Source of the DNA: Neelides folsomi
Lineage: Eukaryota; Arthropoda; Collembola; Neelipleona; Neelidae
Direction of reading: 5' to 3'
NCBI GenBank assembly: GCA_034687125.1
Contig: JAQGBZ010000193.1
Location: 1 to 64,000, forward strand
Length of the DNA: 64,000 bases
Part shown: positions 37,942 to 50,620 of the stretch, in pieces
Layout of the letters: every line of letters begins with the position of its first letter
Position numbering within the stretch: the stretch's first letter is position 1
Notes under the pieces: model-generated
Told to the model about the DNA's origin: nothing
The model's input: the letters and a program-made list of their open reading frames with translations, nothing else
The model's database searches: none
Made by a program: the position numbers and the translations under genes

Positions 37942-40900
37942 TCAATCAAGTTCTTTCCTCTTGGTATTCCTTACAAAACTTTTATAAAGCTTTTTCCATT
38001 TGTGAAAAATTCTTAGAGCTTCTTGGAAGGTGTCACCTAAAAATTATTTAATTCTCAGTAATCAAGTTATTAAAATTATAAAAAATGGTATGAAAAATTA
38101 AGTTTTATTTTAGAAAAAAATTGCATAATAAATATGTATAAATTATACGTAAATATAAGTATAATACAAGTCAGGATTCATTGTCAGAAGCAAGGTTTTT
38201 ATTAAGGGTGACATTTTACAGAGGATGTGTAGTAATATAGATGTCAAGAGAATGGCACCATTCGGGGTTTTAGGACAGACTTAAAAAGTTCATTTCCTTA
38301 AAAAATGCCGATTTTCTTAAGTGTAATGGTGGTTTTAGTAGTCTCTTAGTGTTTGACCAGCTTTACGAGAAAAGTGTTGGTCGTAAAGGTTAAAGTTAGA
38401 GCCCACTAATAAATGTAACTACCTTTGGGCTGTGCAGGGAAGATGATTTTGGTTTGAGTAAATGGGATTTCAACTGTTTTAAGAACCCTGGATCGAAAAT
38501 TTTTCCAGTTGAAAGGTTTGCCCTTCTTGAGCGCGTCAGCAAGAACTCGAGTAAAAAGAGCCCATCTTGGGTAGTAATACTCCTTCGTCATTCCTAAGAA
38601 ATTATAAACAAATTAATTATTCAATTAGCAGCTCACTTCGTCCCACTAATTAATTCTATTCATCTCTGACGAATCTCCGTTCTTCATTGGATTTACTCAT
38701 TGAGGAGTTGAGGAGAGAAAATGGAGACGCTTTGAATGAAATTCCGAGAGAGCAAAATATAATGGAATAATAGATGAGTTCTTTATTAACAATATAGCCC
38801 AGCGCAGTATTGCATCACTCTTCCAATCTATTACCTTTCTTTACTATGTCCTTTTTACTTAACTTACATTAATGTAATCTAAAACCATAAACACGATCAA
38901 ATAACCAAAACGCAGTGTAACTGTGCAACCTTTACGAGGACCGTACAAAAAAGCAATTTTATATCTAATATATTTCTAATATAAAAACTACATTATTTAC
39001 ATAGTACATATAAGCATATTGAGATATTTAGGTATATCAGTATAATATTTACCTTGATGCATTATATCAATATAATTTCGGACATTAATATATTGGTCCA
39101 AATCGGTATAAAAATATTAATTAATATACATTACCTCCCCATTGCTTTGCTGCATAGTCTGAAATTTCACCATTTGGACCCCATATTGTGATTTGATTGA
39201 GGGCGTTGTAGCGAAAAAGCTCCTTCTCCTACATATCAAAACATCCTTTATCTTATTTGCAAATATGCAGAGGAAATGTAATATAATAGATTAGTAGTAT
39301 AATTTGTAAAAATCGATGTTTAATCATTCTGAAAGTTTTTTGGAATGAGAGTTGAACAGAGTCGCCTTCTTTTGTTGCTAATTCCATTTTCCACCAACAA
39401 CCTTTTGTTATTTCTCAACCTCAAAAGTCAATCAAGACAAGTCACATTCTTTGAACATTCCGTCTAGCGTTTCTTTTAACCATCAAAAATTAACTTGCCG
39501 TTGTTGTATTTCCCCAACGTTCCGCATCATTCAACCAAGGTCCCACCATAAACTTTAAGTTTGTATTCAAGACACTTTCCATGTCGTCTAGCATTTCCAA
39601 AAGTTTCGAACTGGCTTTCCTATCGATAAAATGATACAGATAATATGTACGTATTTATGTAGTTAAATCATTGAATACTGAATAATGTTAAATGGGAGTT
39701 AAATCAAATTAAATAGATTTTAAAGATTTTCACCTGAATCGACTCATTTTTTTGAGATTAAATGCATTAATGAGGACTTTGTAATTTTGGCTAAAAACGA
39801 GCTGGATGAATTGTCGTGTGAAGTCGGTGAGATCATGGGAGAAGAGTGGGGAATTGGCCAGAGTTTTACTTGCCTCCCGGGCATTGATGAAACATTCCAT
39901 GACTTTATAAAGGTCATCAAGTTCGTACCAAAGCTACCCAGAGAGAAAATTAGGAAAATTTCCATTTTATGGGGGGAACCATCTTATAATAAATTGGGAA
40001 ATTTGCATTTGAAGATAATTAGCTTTCTTTTCGACTCACCGGTTCGACCAACTTCAAACTTGGCCTTCTCGTAATGAGAGTTCTTCCGCTGAAATAGGTG
40101 GAACTGTTTCCGTTATAAACTCCGTTCTACTTAAACAAAAAACTTCGTCCAAATCATCTTGTTGAGAAAGACAACATGGGATTTAGATACCTTCAAGATT
40201 CGCCAAGCTTCGGAGAGCAAGTCATTAATTTCCCCGTATCGCCTTGAAGCATAATTCTCAACCCTAATCGGGAGAGGAAAACCGAGATTTTAATAAAAAG
40301 TATACAAATGTTGAAATTATCGAACCTCTTATTACTCTACATATAATATAAAGTTGCATACCTATTAAAGATTGAGTAGATGCATAACACCTAGTCTGTA
40401 TGTAATGTACTAGAGAATATTCACTAAATATACCTATGCGTTTATGTATGTTTCTATTTTACACATTATTTGTAATATCTATGATACATAGAATATTTAG
40501 TACATATTACTCGATATATAATTCATATATAAATCACATAAATGTAATTAATGGAGAGTTCAAGAGAAACAATTTTCATTAAGAGAAATTGGAATTAGTG
40601 ACTTACATTTAGTTAATTAGTAAGCAATTAAATTTGTACCTCTGACATAACTCTCAAACAACTTGAACGTTGTTCAAATTGCATATATTTATATTATTAT
40701 ACACTCTATAATATATTCTGTATATTACATAAATATATAACAACTTATAAAATATATTTATTTGGACTTTCTTCTGAAACCTCAACTTGAATTATCGTAG
40801 CAAATACTTTATAATAGAAATACTGATACTTACTCTAAATGTATAATACTGACAATGTATGTGTAGTTATATCAAAATCAGATAGAAAATTACAAAATTA

Positions 40901-43900
40901 TCCAACGATATAATTAGCTTTAGATCATACACATTGCCATTGAATATGCAGTATCCAAAATTGCGGAATATGTACAAATATATTTTGAAATTAGATTATT
41001 TAGAAATGGATGATTACCAGATACTCGTATTTAATGTGTTGTTAGCGAGAACAACATCATTGAAGAAGTCATACATGACATAATTCTGATGAATTCCTTC
41101 TGGACAAATTCCGGTTCCAATAAGCGGAGCTTGAGCCTCCCTCGTCTCATGAACTCCCTTTTATAATTCCCCATGATTAAATTAGAAGCGGCAAACGAGA
41201 AGTTAAATTAAATTTCGGGAAACGTCCTCATACCTTATTAACAAGATCCATAGCTCCGTAAAGGCCCAACGTCCCTCCGAAATTGTGAAGCATGCACCAA
41301 ATGAAGCTGTGATTCTCAAAATTATTGAATTTTTTATAAACAGGATTCAATTCGGCCTGAAGATCCAGGACGATCAAATTGCCCTATAAATTTTTTACAC
41401 CCCGCTTTGAACCATCATTTACTTCTAATTAACTTATAAGTAAAATATGTTCACATTACAACTTGCACTCCACTGAGATAGCTTTTAACAGTTTCCTCGT
41501 TCCAAAAATCCTTGTCATAACTAAAAACCCATGACTGAATTAACCTGCAAGAATTTCGACCAAGTTAAAATTCCCGTGAAAAATGATCGAATTTATTTAG
41601 AAAATTTACCAAACAGCATTTGGATCTCCTGATTTCATTGAGTTGTATGCGGAATTGGCCATTTGGCGCAAATATTCTGAATCGTTACTGCTTGGTCTTC
41701 CTTCATTAAAAGAATCAGCACCGTAAACATGATCGCTTCCAAATTCCTTTTTCATCTAAAGCAAAATATTAAGTTTATTAAAAAGCTCCTTGAATGTAAA
41801 ACAAAATTTTCCAATTCCCATTCCTTCAGTACTTCATTTTGCCATTTAAAGCAATTTCAAAAAGTAGGATAAGAAATTAGATAATATTGCACATACATAC
41901 TAGGATAACTATACAACTTTACTATTAAGGTAGTTATTTAGTTAGCATACATTAGATTTGAGTGAAGTTGTAAATTAATATGTAAAACTAATTATATTAC
42001 GTACGAGTTGTATAAAAATCATATATTTCATGTTGTGTTCTTATACCTCTGTGATAAAAAGTTGGCCAATTTGAAGGAAAAGTGGATCAGTGGGGTCGAG
42101 AATAAAAGTGCTAAAAAATATAAAACAGGGCAAGAAGTTCGTGATGAGTTTAGAAACGATTTCCTCAATTTGGGGAAGAGCAGGCGAACCTTGAGAAGGA
42201 AGAATTAAATCCAGCCCATGAAGGATGCTGGCTCACGGTTGCATTAGGAAACCGAGTTTTAATGCTCTGTGGAACATTTCCCGAGAAAGCCGGGAGAACA
42301 GGAAGCTAATAGGTTATATAAAATAAAAACTAAAGAAGATGGTATGTCTTAAAAAGGTTAGGGATTCTCTGAGAGCAGAAGTGTGATGATACCATGCCAA
42401 GGCTCCTCATCCTCTCCAGTATTTCATGACTCAGCCCCAATTTTTTCTTCGTAAAGTCTGAGGGAATTGGACCTCCAAACTTTTGTATGTTCCCCATACG
42501 CCACCTTCGATCAGAAATAGAGATATAATGAGATCAATTTTCTGCTTACGTGAGCATCATTCACAACGAAAAATACCGCTTTTCTGATTTAAAAATGAGT
42601 ATATATCAAAAGCATGAATAAACTCTACAAGTTACCATTTTAACACATATATCGTACGTGTACGTACATGTGTATTAGTCCTATTAGTACAATATATAAG
42701 TAGTAGTAAGTACAGTTATATATACAGATACTATATTTATGTACAAGTAGTTATACTGTAGCTAGTTATCAAATATCAAACAAAAATTGAAGCTTGCTAA
42801 TTTTCTTTTGATTATTTTATGCAGGATTGACTTTAAAACCAACATTTCTTTTTCAATGCTTTTTTCATAAAAACATAGTTTTACATAAATATTATATTTT
42901 CAGATCTAGCAATGTTTTAAAAATTTTAATGTATGTAATTTCAATTATGTTATTCTACCATGCTAAGAAAGCTGGCCCGGTAATATATTCCAAAATTTCC
43001 GTCTCACTAAATCCAATACTCGTGTAAATTCTTTTCCAGATTTCTTCTTGCCCGGTGAAAGCAAGTGGGAGATCTAATAGAGAAAATAAGCCAAATCATT
43101 CAATACATAATTTATGATACCCCAACATTGTATAAATATACCTACATTATGTTTTACGTCATACTTTACCTATATTTTATTATGTTTTACTACGTTTATT
43201 ATGTATTACTATTGGAATATTATATAACTTGATTAAATTGGAAGAAAATAACTAAACAAATTAAAATAAGTTACTAATTCCATTGAGTGCCATCCAGTCG
43301 ATGTGCTTCTCCCATTGATTCCAATCCCACCAAGGAAATGAATAGCTATCTGTGCAGGCATTCTCGTAATATCGAAACCTTGGAACGTTGGAACATCAAA
43401 AGGAAAAATTAGACAGAATCACAAGATGAGAATTTAATTAGTTTTCAATCGCTGCAGACTTTTCTCAACTTAATCTAATTATTACAAAAGTTAATTCAAT
43501 TTCAGTTTGTGGTGAATAATTTATAGAATTAAGGACATATAAGGACGTATTCAACTAATGCGTATTTAAAATAGTTTATATAACATTATAAACTATTTTG
43601 TTTGTTAAGACTGATGGTTAAATTGCTTAAACATCAGTCACCTTAATTTACACTGACAGGTGAGCATTAGAGAAGTTTAAGCACTATCTAACATTAATGA
43701 CCAACATGGTATACGCCAACTTCCAACATAGAGAATAATATTGGGAATTTATTCTTATAATAATCCATTTTATAAACTTGCTTAATCAAACCACCATTTA
43801 TTTAATAATGTATAAATGTAGACAAGGCCGAAGTAGAATGTGCATATTATACCTGTCATTAATTTGTAGTTTGATTGAGGCATTAGGCAAGGGGTTTGGG

Positions 43901-44727
43901 AGGTTCACTTCGTTTCCATCCCATGAGAAATGAGACAAAGTGGAGCGTTTGAGGTAAAAGTTGAGGCCCCAAAGAACGCTCACTCCTGTAGTTCCCTTCA
44001 CTGAGACTTTCCCCTCTCGACACTCAACCTTAATCAAATGAAATATATATAACTATAATGTTCCATCCTCATATCCCATGTCCAATACAATATAATAGTC
44101 TATCATTCTATAATGTGAAGGGGAGGATGATATATAACTAAGGCTATTGTTGGTAAATTTATGAGCCCGCTATAAATCCTCTCACTCCTTTGCTCCTCAA
44201 AATCAAGGGAGAGTTGAGGCGAGGAATTGAATTACAATCCGAAATATACACTCTTCACTTCACACACACCGAAAAGGCGTCTTGGTATGGAGAAGTGGTG
44301 AGGTCAGGATCGACGTAAATTGAAAATTCGGAGAGTCTTTCTGGAGGCAAAAGCCGTTCAATCACGCCACGGGCTGCTGCACTCTGAATCTCAGGATTAA
44401 CTTTCGTATATAAAAACTTGAGATCTATAAACAAGTAATACTATTGTAATAACTTATGTGGTTTGGATTTTGATTTAAAATCGAGTTCACAATTTGTAAC
44501 ATAGTTAGTATATTGTATAGTATAAAGATTATCTATAATGTGATTATTAGTTAACTTAACTTTTATTAACTATTTTTATGTAAGTGATTCGAATAAGCTC
44601 TAATATATTTAAAAAACTTACTTCCTTGAGGAATGACAAACTCTGGATTAAAACCATTTGCAATTTTTAAATAATAAATCAGGAAGGAAATAAATAAATG
44701 AGATTTAATATGAAATGATTTCCCCAT
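37942..44727 (-). CDS. NAGLU: Alpha-N-acetylglucosaminidase (GH89, lysosomal)
   Basis: Nineteen minus-strand exons: 44622-44727, 44270-44424, 43853-44028, 43275-43378, 42959-43073, 42393-42504, 42190-42305, 42047-42110, 41610-41755, 41460-41544, 41234-41383, 41018-41157, 40191-40263, 40040-40126, 39734-39933, 39499-39619, 39135-39228, 38423-38593 and 37942-38036. Phases close to 769 residues (human 743). It removes terminal alpha-GlcNAc from heparan sulfate in the lysosome. Landmarks: signal peptide at 1-25; [49 protein letters not shown] with the probable acid/base Glu334; [23 protein letters not shown] with the probable nucleophile Glu463; [28 protein letters not shown]. These two glutamates correspond to human E316 and E446. 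Intron 16 has a GC donor. The catalytic machinery is intact. Confidence 0.96.
39229..39498 (-). other. GC-AG intron in NAGLU
   Basis: The junction between exons 16 and 17 on the minus strand reads acaacg followed by gcaagttaat, and the intron ends in atgtag. The GC donor is otherwise a perfect match to the donor consensus (gcaagt), as is typical of genuine GC-AG introns. Joining here keeps the frame (GNTTT then [17 protein letters not shown]). No GT donor nearby gives an in-phase join. Confidence 0.8.
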
Positions 44728-45518
44728 TTCTCCAATAAATTTTTCTCGAGCGTGTAATTTTATATCTTTATCAATAAAAGAACTACAACGAAAGTGTCGG
44801 ATAAATATTAAGTTCTAACGACCCTCAAATTTTTCAACTTTTATTTCTAGGAACTTATTTACAAACGACTTGTTTGTGCTTCGTTTATTGAAAATAAATA
44901 GAGATAGATACAAAACACAAATGATAAGCTTGAAGCATATTTGGAGTCTTTCCAAAGTATGTATACTTAAAAATAAATATACCATCAATCATTATTATAT
45001 GTATGATTAAATGTAAAATACTACATTTAAATATACCAAGTGTTAAATAACATCTGAATATTGAAAAAAAACATAAAAAATAATTATTTTAAGATTGAGA
45101 TTCAACAATAAATATACGCTTATCGTTTGGAAAAGTTTTTAAAAGTACATGTATGATATGTGTATATGTCTTGTGTTAAAGAATTGATAAAAATGAGGAA
45201 GTGAAACTTTAATATGAGAAAAGTTATTATGATTGAACATTAAAACGATGTTTACATTATAAATAAAATGATTTTACTCATGAATATAAATGTAAATACG
45301 AATAAATAATCTTTAATAAATCCGAATCTTATATCATGTTATATAAATATTTATATTTTAAACTCATAATTTATGTAAAGGTCTAATTTTTTTTAGTAAA
45401 TCATGGAAAAATGAATGATACGAGTCATAAATTATTCATAAAGTTCATCTCAACACCGCACCGGAAGCTTTAGACACCTTAAAATTGTCATTTTTAAAAA
45501 GAGTTTAATATTAACACA
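44728..45518. other. AT-rich gap between NAGLU and the transposon remnant
   Basis: The NAGLU promoter side followed by very AT-rich DNA with long A and T runs. Nothing else recognised. The outer end of the mariner-like remnant may lie somewhere after 45,420, but no terminal repeat was found. Confidence 0.4.
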
Positions 45519-46505
45519 CTAAGCTCGACTAGCGGATAATTTCTGTTTCAAGTAATCAAAAGAGAAAAAGTCCATGGGTGCTGCATCAGGAGATTTAACT
45601 GGGACTTCAGTCATCGGGATTATTGTGATTCCATTTTTATCTTTGATTTCCTTAGCATAAGCTAAAGTTTTTTTGGAGGTGTGAGAAGTGGCGTGATCGT
45701 GGTGAATTTTGACAAGATGAGTTTTTGGTTCATACATTTGAAGAATGATTTTTTCGCAAATTGGCTTTAGCACTGTTCGATGTAAAAATCAGAATTCACC
45801 TTAACTTTTGGTGGGACGAGAATAAGTGGAAGGGGTCCACGGCCACTTAACCCGCCGACTACCATGAATTTCTTTTGAAAGTTTTCATGGCTTACAGTCA
45901 ATTGTCGGGATTGGATTCTACTTTCAAGGTGTAGCAGATTTTTCTTTTGCCACCTTTGCAGTCTTCAACCGAAAACAACCTCGTCGAGTGTGATGAAATA
46001 TTGGGACTTTCTTCACCCCTTTATGTACTTTTGACAAAATAGACGGCATCTCTACAACCTGTAAAAATTATTATGTCATTTGTGTCACCTTTCCCCCCAA
46101 TTTTCAATCATTTTTTTATGACGCTCGTTCAATTTGTGCACTTTTAATTTTGACTTCCTTATTCAACTTTCGTTTTAAAACTCTGCATATGTGACTTTGA
46201 TTCAATTTTAATCTTCTTGCCATTTCGCGTTGACTTGGCAATTTTCAAGCGAGGAGAATCAATTTTCTTAACGCACTTTTGTTAATTTTTCTTGGAGGTA
46301 GTTTTACTGGTGGTGTTGGTAAGCTATTCAACTTTGCTTGCCTTCGTTTGCCAATGTTTTTGGCAATATTCCTCACAGTCGAAGTCGATATTGGATGTCC
46401 CAACAACTGAACTTTATCGCGAATAACTTGGTAGGAGAACTTTTCACCGAGAAGAGCTCTGACCATACCGTCAACCTCTTGACTTAATTTCTTGCCCATT
46501 TGCAA
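45519..46505 (-). mobile_element. Tc1/mariner-type transposon remnant
   Basis: Broken transposase in pieces on the minus strand. The 5' piece (46245-46505) encodes the DNA-binding part: GKKLSQEVDGMVRALLGEKF and a helix-turn-helix with ISTSTVRNIAKNIGKRRQAK. A middle piece near 45,980 contains YFITLDEVVFG, with the first catalytic Asp. The 3' piece (45519-45773) has the second and third Asp: KIHHDHATSHTSKKT and VKSPDAAPMDFFSFDYLKQK, with 36 residues between the two Asp. The pieces lie in different frames with stops between, so the copy is dead. No inverted terminal repeats were recognised, so the ends are uncertain. Family by motif: mariner-like with a DD36D spacing, close to the DD37-DD39D branch. 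Confidence 0.85.
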
Positions 46506-47387
46506 ATAAATTAATGTTATATGATTAAATAATACAAAGAACTACATTAAAGCGAATTATAAGGGGGGATAATATAAATAGGCGGGAATTCAACTCTTGG
46601 GTGGTCTGAGTTTTGAGGCATGTAAAATTAGAGGCATCAGCCTCAGTAGAATTGTGACTGTGACTTTAAAGTTTTAACTATCTCAGGTGCTCTCAAATAT
46701 GCATTAAATATATGGGGAGAATAGGGAGATGGAGACGTGCTCAACGGCCATAGCTTTTTGCTCTTCTACGCATCAGAATGAGATTAATCTATGAATTTCT
46801 TTCGATTTTGGAAGACACATTTTTATCATTGATGTATTTCTTACTTACTCTACACCTACTATTACATACATAGTACACACGGTATTATAGTTAGTACTTA
46901 TATCGTATCGACTTCCTTTAAACAAGATATTTTATGTAATTTTTGGAGTATATTATAAATACACAATATGCAATAGGTAAGCACTAATAATAAGTATACT
47001 CTATTTATAGTAAGTAATATGCTATACTTGTAGGAGGTATATTGCATTGCAACGGTAAAATACCACCAACAACTCATGATGTGAAATGGGTTTTAAACAA
47101 ACGGGTCTTTTACATGTAATAAGCACAAAAGTTGATGCTTGAATGAACATCAATGATCAATTCTTAAATCATTGTTGTGCTTCGTCAAACTTTCAATTTA
47201 GTTCATCACAAAACTTCGAATAATGAAGTTCACTTAATGTAGATTACCATTTTAAATCCGAAATTAAAGATTGTTTTATCATTTAATGAAATTCTTTAGT
47301 ATAATACGTCTTAATTCCCAATAAGCATACTTTTGTGTGTATCCTTGTTTATAAAAAAGGTTGACTCGTATATTGGAGAAAAATAAA
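46506..47387. other. Gap upstream of the Star/FkbM gene
   Basis: It contains the 5' flank of the transposon remnant and the promoter region of the next gene. AT-rich; no further gene or repeat with ends recognised. Confidence 0.4.
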
Positions 47388-48737
47388 ATGTCTATTACTT
47401 CATATTTAAGATTTTTTCTACGAAGAATGTCACATTCAAATAATTTGAAGTATGATGGTAAAAAGGATTACAGTGTGAGACTTAATCAATCTTTAAAGTT
47501 TATTAAGAATAGCAAAGTGTTTAAATTCTGTGCTCTTTTATTCATTGTTTTCCTTACATGGAGAATGTCACAAATGACTTACCTTCGTAGTAATATTAAA
47601 ATAGAGGATTTCAATCCATTTGATCCCAATTTAAGCGATGATGATCCAATGCTAATTGAATACATAAGAAAGTTTCATTTGGAACCTCCATCAAAACTTC
47701 CATACCGCCTATCAGTTAGGAGAGATCCATCAGAGCTGAGTGAAGAAATGATAAATTATATTTGGAGCTGGATAGTCAAAAATAAATTAGTAAGTGCATG
47801 TTTGTCTAAAGATAATTAAAACATGATTTGAATCAAATTTTTCTTGTAGAAAAACGGATTCTTTATTGAAAGTGGTGCAGCGGATGGAGAGTTTTACTCA
47901 AATACCCTTTTGTAAGTAATTACAGACATTTATAATATACCAATATGATAAACACAATTTTTACAATTTCTAGTATTTTAATTAATTTCAATTAGATTGG
48001 AAAAACGCTTCAATTGGACAGGTCTACTTGTTGAAACAAATCCTTCTTTGATTAAACGGTTAAGAAGTCGACACAGAAAATGTTGGATTTCCAACGTTTG
48101 TTTGTCCTCAAAGCCAGAGCAAGTTAGATATTTAATATTTAGTGCTATCAATTATTATTATAACCTCAATATCTCTTGTAACATTTTTTGACATAAATTT
48201 TTGCATTTTTAAACATTAGTTGGAATTCTTCTTTGGGAATTATGACTCGAACATAGGAGTTGGTGAACTCAATATTGTGACCAAGAAGCTCGAGAAATTA
48301 ATTGTGGGAGATAAAGGAGAGACGCTTATTAAAGGAGCAGGGACGGAAAAAATACCGAAAATTGGAGGATATCAAGGGCTTGTCAATTGTTTCACCCTTA
48401 ATTCAGTCTTAAATGCTGTCAATGTGACGATTGTCGACTTCTTTAGTCTTGATGTTCAAGGGCATGAATTCAAAATATTGGAAGCGTTCAATTTTAAAAA
48501 AATTCTTATCAAGGTTGCTAGTTTTTAATAATTTAACCCATTAAAAACCCATTTAAATAAAAACTTTATTTAACTAATATGTAAAATGTTTATACTTAAT
48601 AGGCTTTGGTGATTGAACACAATATGATTCCAGAGGGCAAACCAGCCCTTGATAAATTGATGGAACTTAACGGATACAGGATACGCCACGAAGATGAAAA
48701 TGACGTTCTTTACATTCACAATAGCCAGATAATTTAG
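47388..48737 (+). CDS. Star-like membrane protein with FkbM methyltransferase domain
   Basis: Exons 47388-47789, 47850-47911, 47996-48122, 48220-48513 and 48603-48737; phases close to 339 residues. Residues 1-45 are basic and cytosolic, followed by one membrane anchor (FKFCALLFIVFLTWRM, about 46-61), so a type II membrane protein. The second half is a FkbM-type (Methyltransf_21) fold: NGFFIESGAADGEFYSNTLL for the S-adenosylmethionine loop, GLLVETNPSLIKRL, VDFFSLDVQGHEFKILEAF, and IEHNMIPEGKPALDKLMELN. This architecture is that of Drosophila Star, which brings the EGF ligand Spitz out of the ER, and of many expanded arthropod relatives. Whether it methylates anything is unknown even in Star. 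Upstream 5' sequence has ttg codons in frame but the first ATG is at 47388. The two conserved acidic positions (ESG and ETN) are present. Confidence 0.85.
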
Positions 48738-50043
48738 TGAAAATTCAAAATTAACTTGTTTAAAAAATATTAGTATTCGAAAAATCTTAAAAAATAGAAT
48801 TAATTAATCATTTGTTGAAGTTATTTCATGCTTTTTATTACCCATGCCTCAGTCGTTTTTCAATTTTTCAAATTGGTTTTATTTCATGATTTTTAATCGA
48901 AAGGAGTGAATGCATTGTTTGACTTTAAAAAGTGATTTTTAAAATGAGAGCATCGTATGGATATGGATATTAAACGACAATTAGAAGAGATTTTTATATT
49001 CAGCTCAAGGGTGATTGTAATTCACGTAGTTAAAGTTTCATTAAAATCATAAGTTAAATCTATTTCAAAAGTTTAGCACATTTGCCGATCACTTTAAAAT
49101 ACTTTTTTAATATTTAAAAAAATTGGAATTGATTTTGTTGTTTCTATTGATTTTCGTATTTTGGTTAATAGTTAATTATTATGTTTTTTGAGGTTAATTA
49201 ATTAACCATTAATTTTTTCTTAATTTTTATCGCCCTACGACCTGCTCACAAACTAGACCTGTCTTTGATATATTGCATATGAAAATCGGTTCAGTGGTTT
49301 GGGAGGAGATAGCTTCCAACCATACATACACACATACAGGTAAAAAGCATACTTCTATCGGTAAACCTCAGTCGTAATAAAATTCACGGTGGCAAATTTC
49401 ACATAAAAATTGAATATTATTTTGTTTCTATTGTATTTTTAATTTAATTTACTGAGTTAGCAACAAATTTTACAAACAATCACAACTTTCCAAAAAATTT
49501 TCCAACAAACAGACAAGCGTACACACAAGTCAAAAGCATACTCCTTTCGGTAAACCCCAGTCGTAAAAAGTAAGTTAATTTGTATCTTGACATGTAAGTG
49601 GATTGGGGGAAGTGAGGGTTTTCGTAACCCAAATCTTATAAAAATACAAAAATAAAAATCTCTAACATTTTGATTTACATTACAGTGCATTATAAAAATG
49701 ATAAATACCATATTGTGTGCTTGAATAAAATTACTATAGTTTATTCACGGTGAATTTGCGCTCGAGTTATAGGATAGCCCCTGCATCTGCATTATTTAAA
49801 TTTTGTTACCAACTAAACGAGAATTTTTATTAATGCACATGATGGGCCAATGTATAACTCAAGCGCAAATTCATCGTGAATGAACTATAATTCATAGATT
49901 CCAATTCTGTTTCTGAATAGACAGATAAAAATCCTAAGATGGTAACGATTCTTATATACATAACTGAATAAGATGTTTATCACTAAAAATATATAATCTA
50001 TAACTATATGATTGTCGTATTATGATTTTATGATGATTCATAG
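48738..50043. repeat. Intergenic region with two diverged copies of a repeat
   Basis: Two related blocks lie in the same direction. The first, about 49,126-49,380, has cctgctcacaaactagacct, tgaaaatcggttcagtggtt and gcatacttctatcggtaaac then ctcagtcgtaa. The second, about 49,410-49,570, ends gcatactcctttcggtaaac then cccagtcgtaa. The gaaaatcggttcagtggttt block is a recurrent piece of dispersed repeats in arthropod genomes, so this is probably an old transposon or its tail in partial tandem. No coding frame remains. A separate hairpin element lies at 49,735. Confidence 0.55.
49735..49889. mobile_element. MITE-like hairpin element, about 155 bp
   Basis: Inverted arms of about 40 bases: tatagtttattcacggtgaa, then tttgcgctcgagttata at the left, and its complement, tataactcaagcgcaaattc, then atcgtgaatgaactata, at the right. 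About 90 percent match, with an AT-rich loop of about 75 bases. The tips are TA, as for Tc1/mariner-type MITEs. Confidence 0.65.
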
Positions 50044-50620
50044 CAAACACCAATATTCGAAGAGAAGAAGAAAAGGAAAATAAGAAGAAAGAAACAAGGG
50101 TGGCTTCAGAAAACTCGTAAAGTAGGAGTTGACGGCCAACAGGTGAAAGAAGAAAAAGAGAAAGAAGAAGATGACAAACAAGTCAAGTTCTCAGAAGTCG
50201 CGGTTGAAGTTAAAGATCCCGTGATGGACAATCTTGTTAGCCCTTCTATGGAGAGCGGTAATGGGAATAAGTTTATTTTTATTTAGAGATATTATTACCC
50301 AAAATACTTCGTTATTCAATTAAATAAAATTTCACTTGATTTAAACTTTCTTTGTAGTACAATCAAAGAGATCAGGTGAGAGGGTCAAAAATTCATGTTG
50401 GGAACAATTTTTAAACAATTCTGCTCCACATAATGTTCGACTTCCCTACTCTTGTAAAAAATGCAAAGAAGGGCAGATCAGGGGACATTGGACTCCTATG
50501 GGAATCTTCTTTGTCTTTTTTGTTCCTTGTTTTGGATTCCTCTGCTGCATGGCTTTCAGAGACTATCGCTGTGACAAATGCGATACGACTTACGATTTTC
50601 CTCTTCCAAAAACCAAATAA
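50044..50620 (+). CDS. BRI3/LITAF-like membrane zinc-ribbon protein (5' end uncertain)
   Basis: Two exons, 50044-50257 and 50358-50620. The C-terminal part is a membrane-inserted zinc ribbon: CKKC, then KEGQIRGHWTPMGIFF, VFFVPCFGFLCCMAFRDYR and CDKC. The spacing between the two CxxC pairs (35 residues) and the G-I-F, P-x-G-F and CC positions match vertebrate BRI3 exactly; LITAF domains are the wider relatives. Such proteins sit on late endosomes and lysosomes. The N-terminal part (exon 50044-50257) is rich in Lys and Glu (EEKKKRKIRRKKQGW, KEEKEKEEDDKQVKFS), unlike the Pro/Tyr-rich N-terminus of BRI3. It is preceded by an acceptor (attcatag) and an in-frame stop, so the true start lies in an unseen upstream exon, or translation starts at the internal ATG 50224, giving 99 residues. 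Confidence 0.75.

Noticed and set aside
39787-40074. Plus-strand open frame inside NAGLU
   Set aside because: It overlaps conserved NAGLU exons read from the other strand and resembles no known protein.
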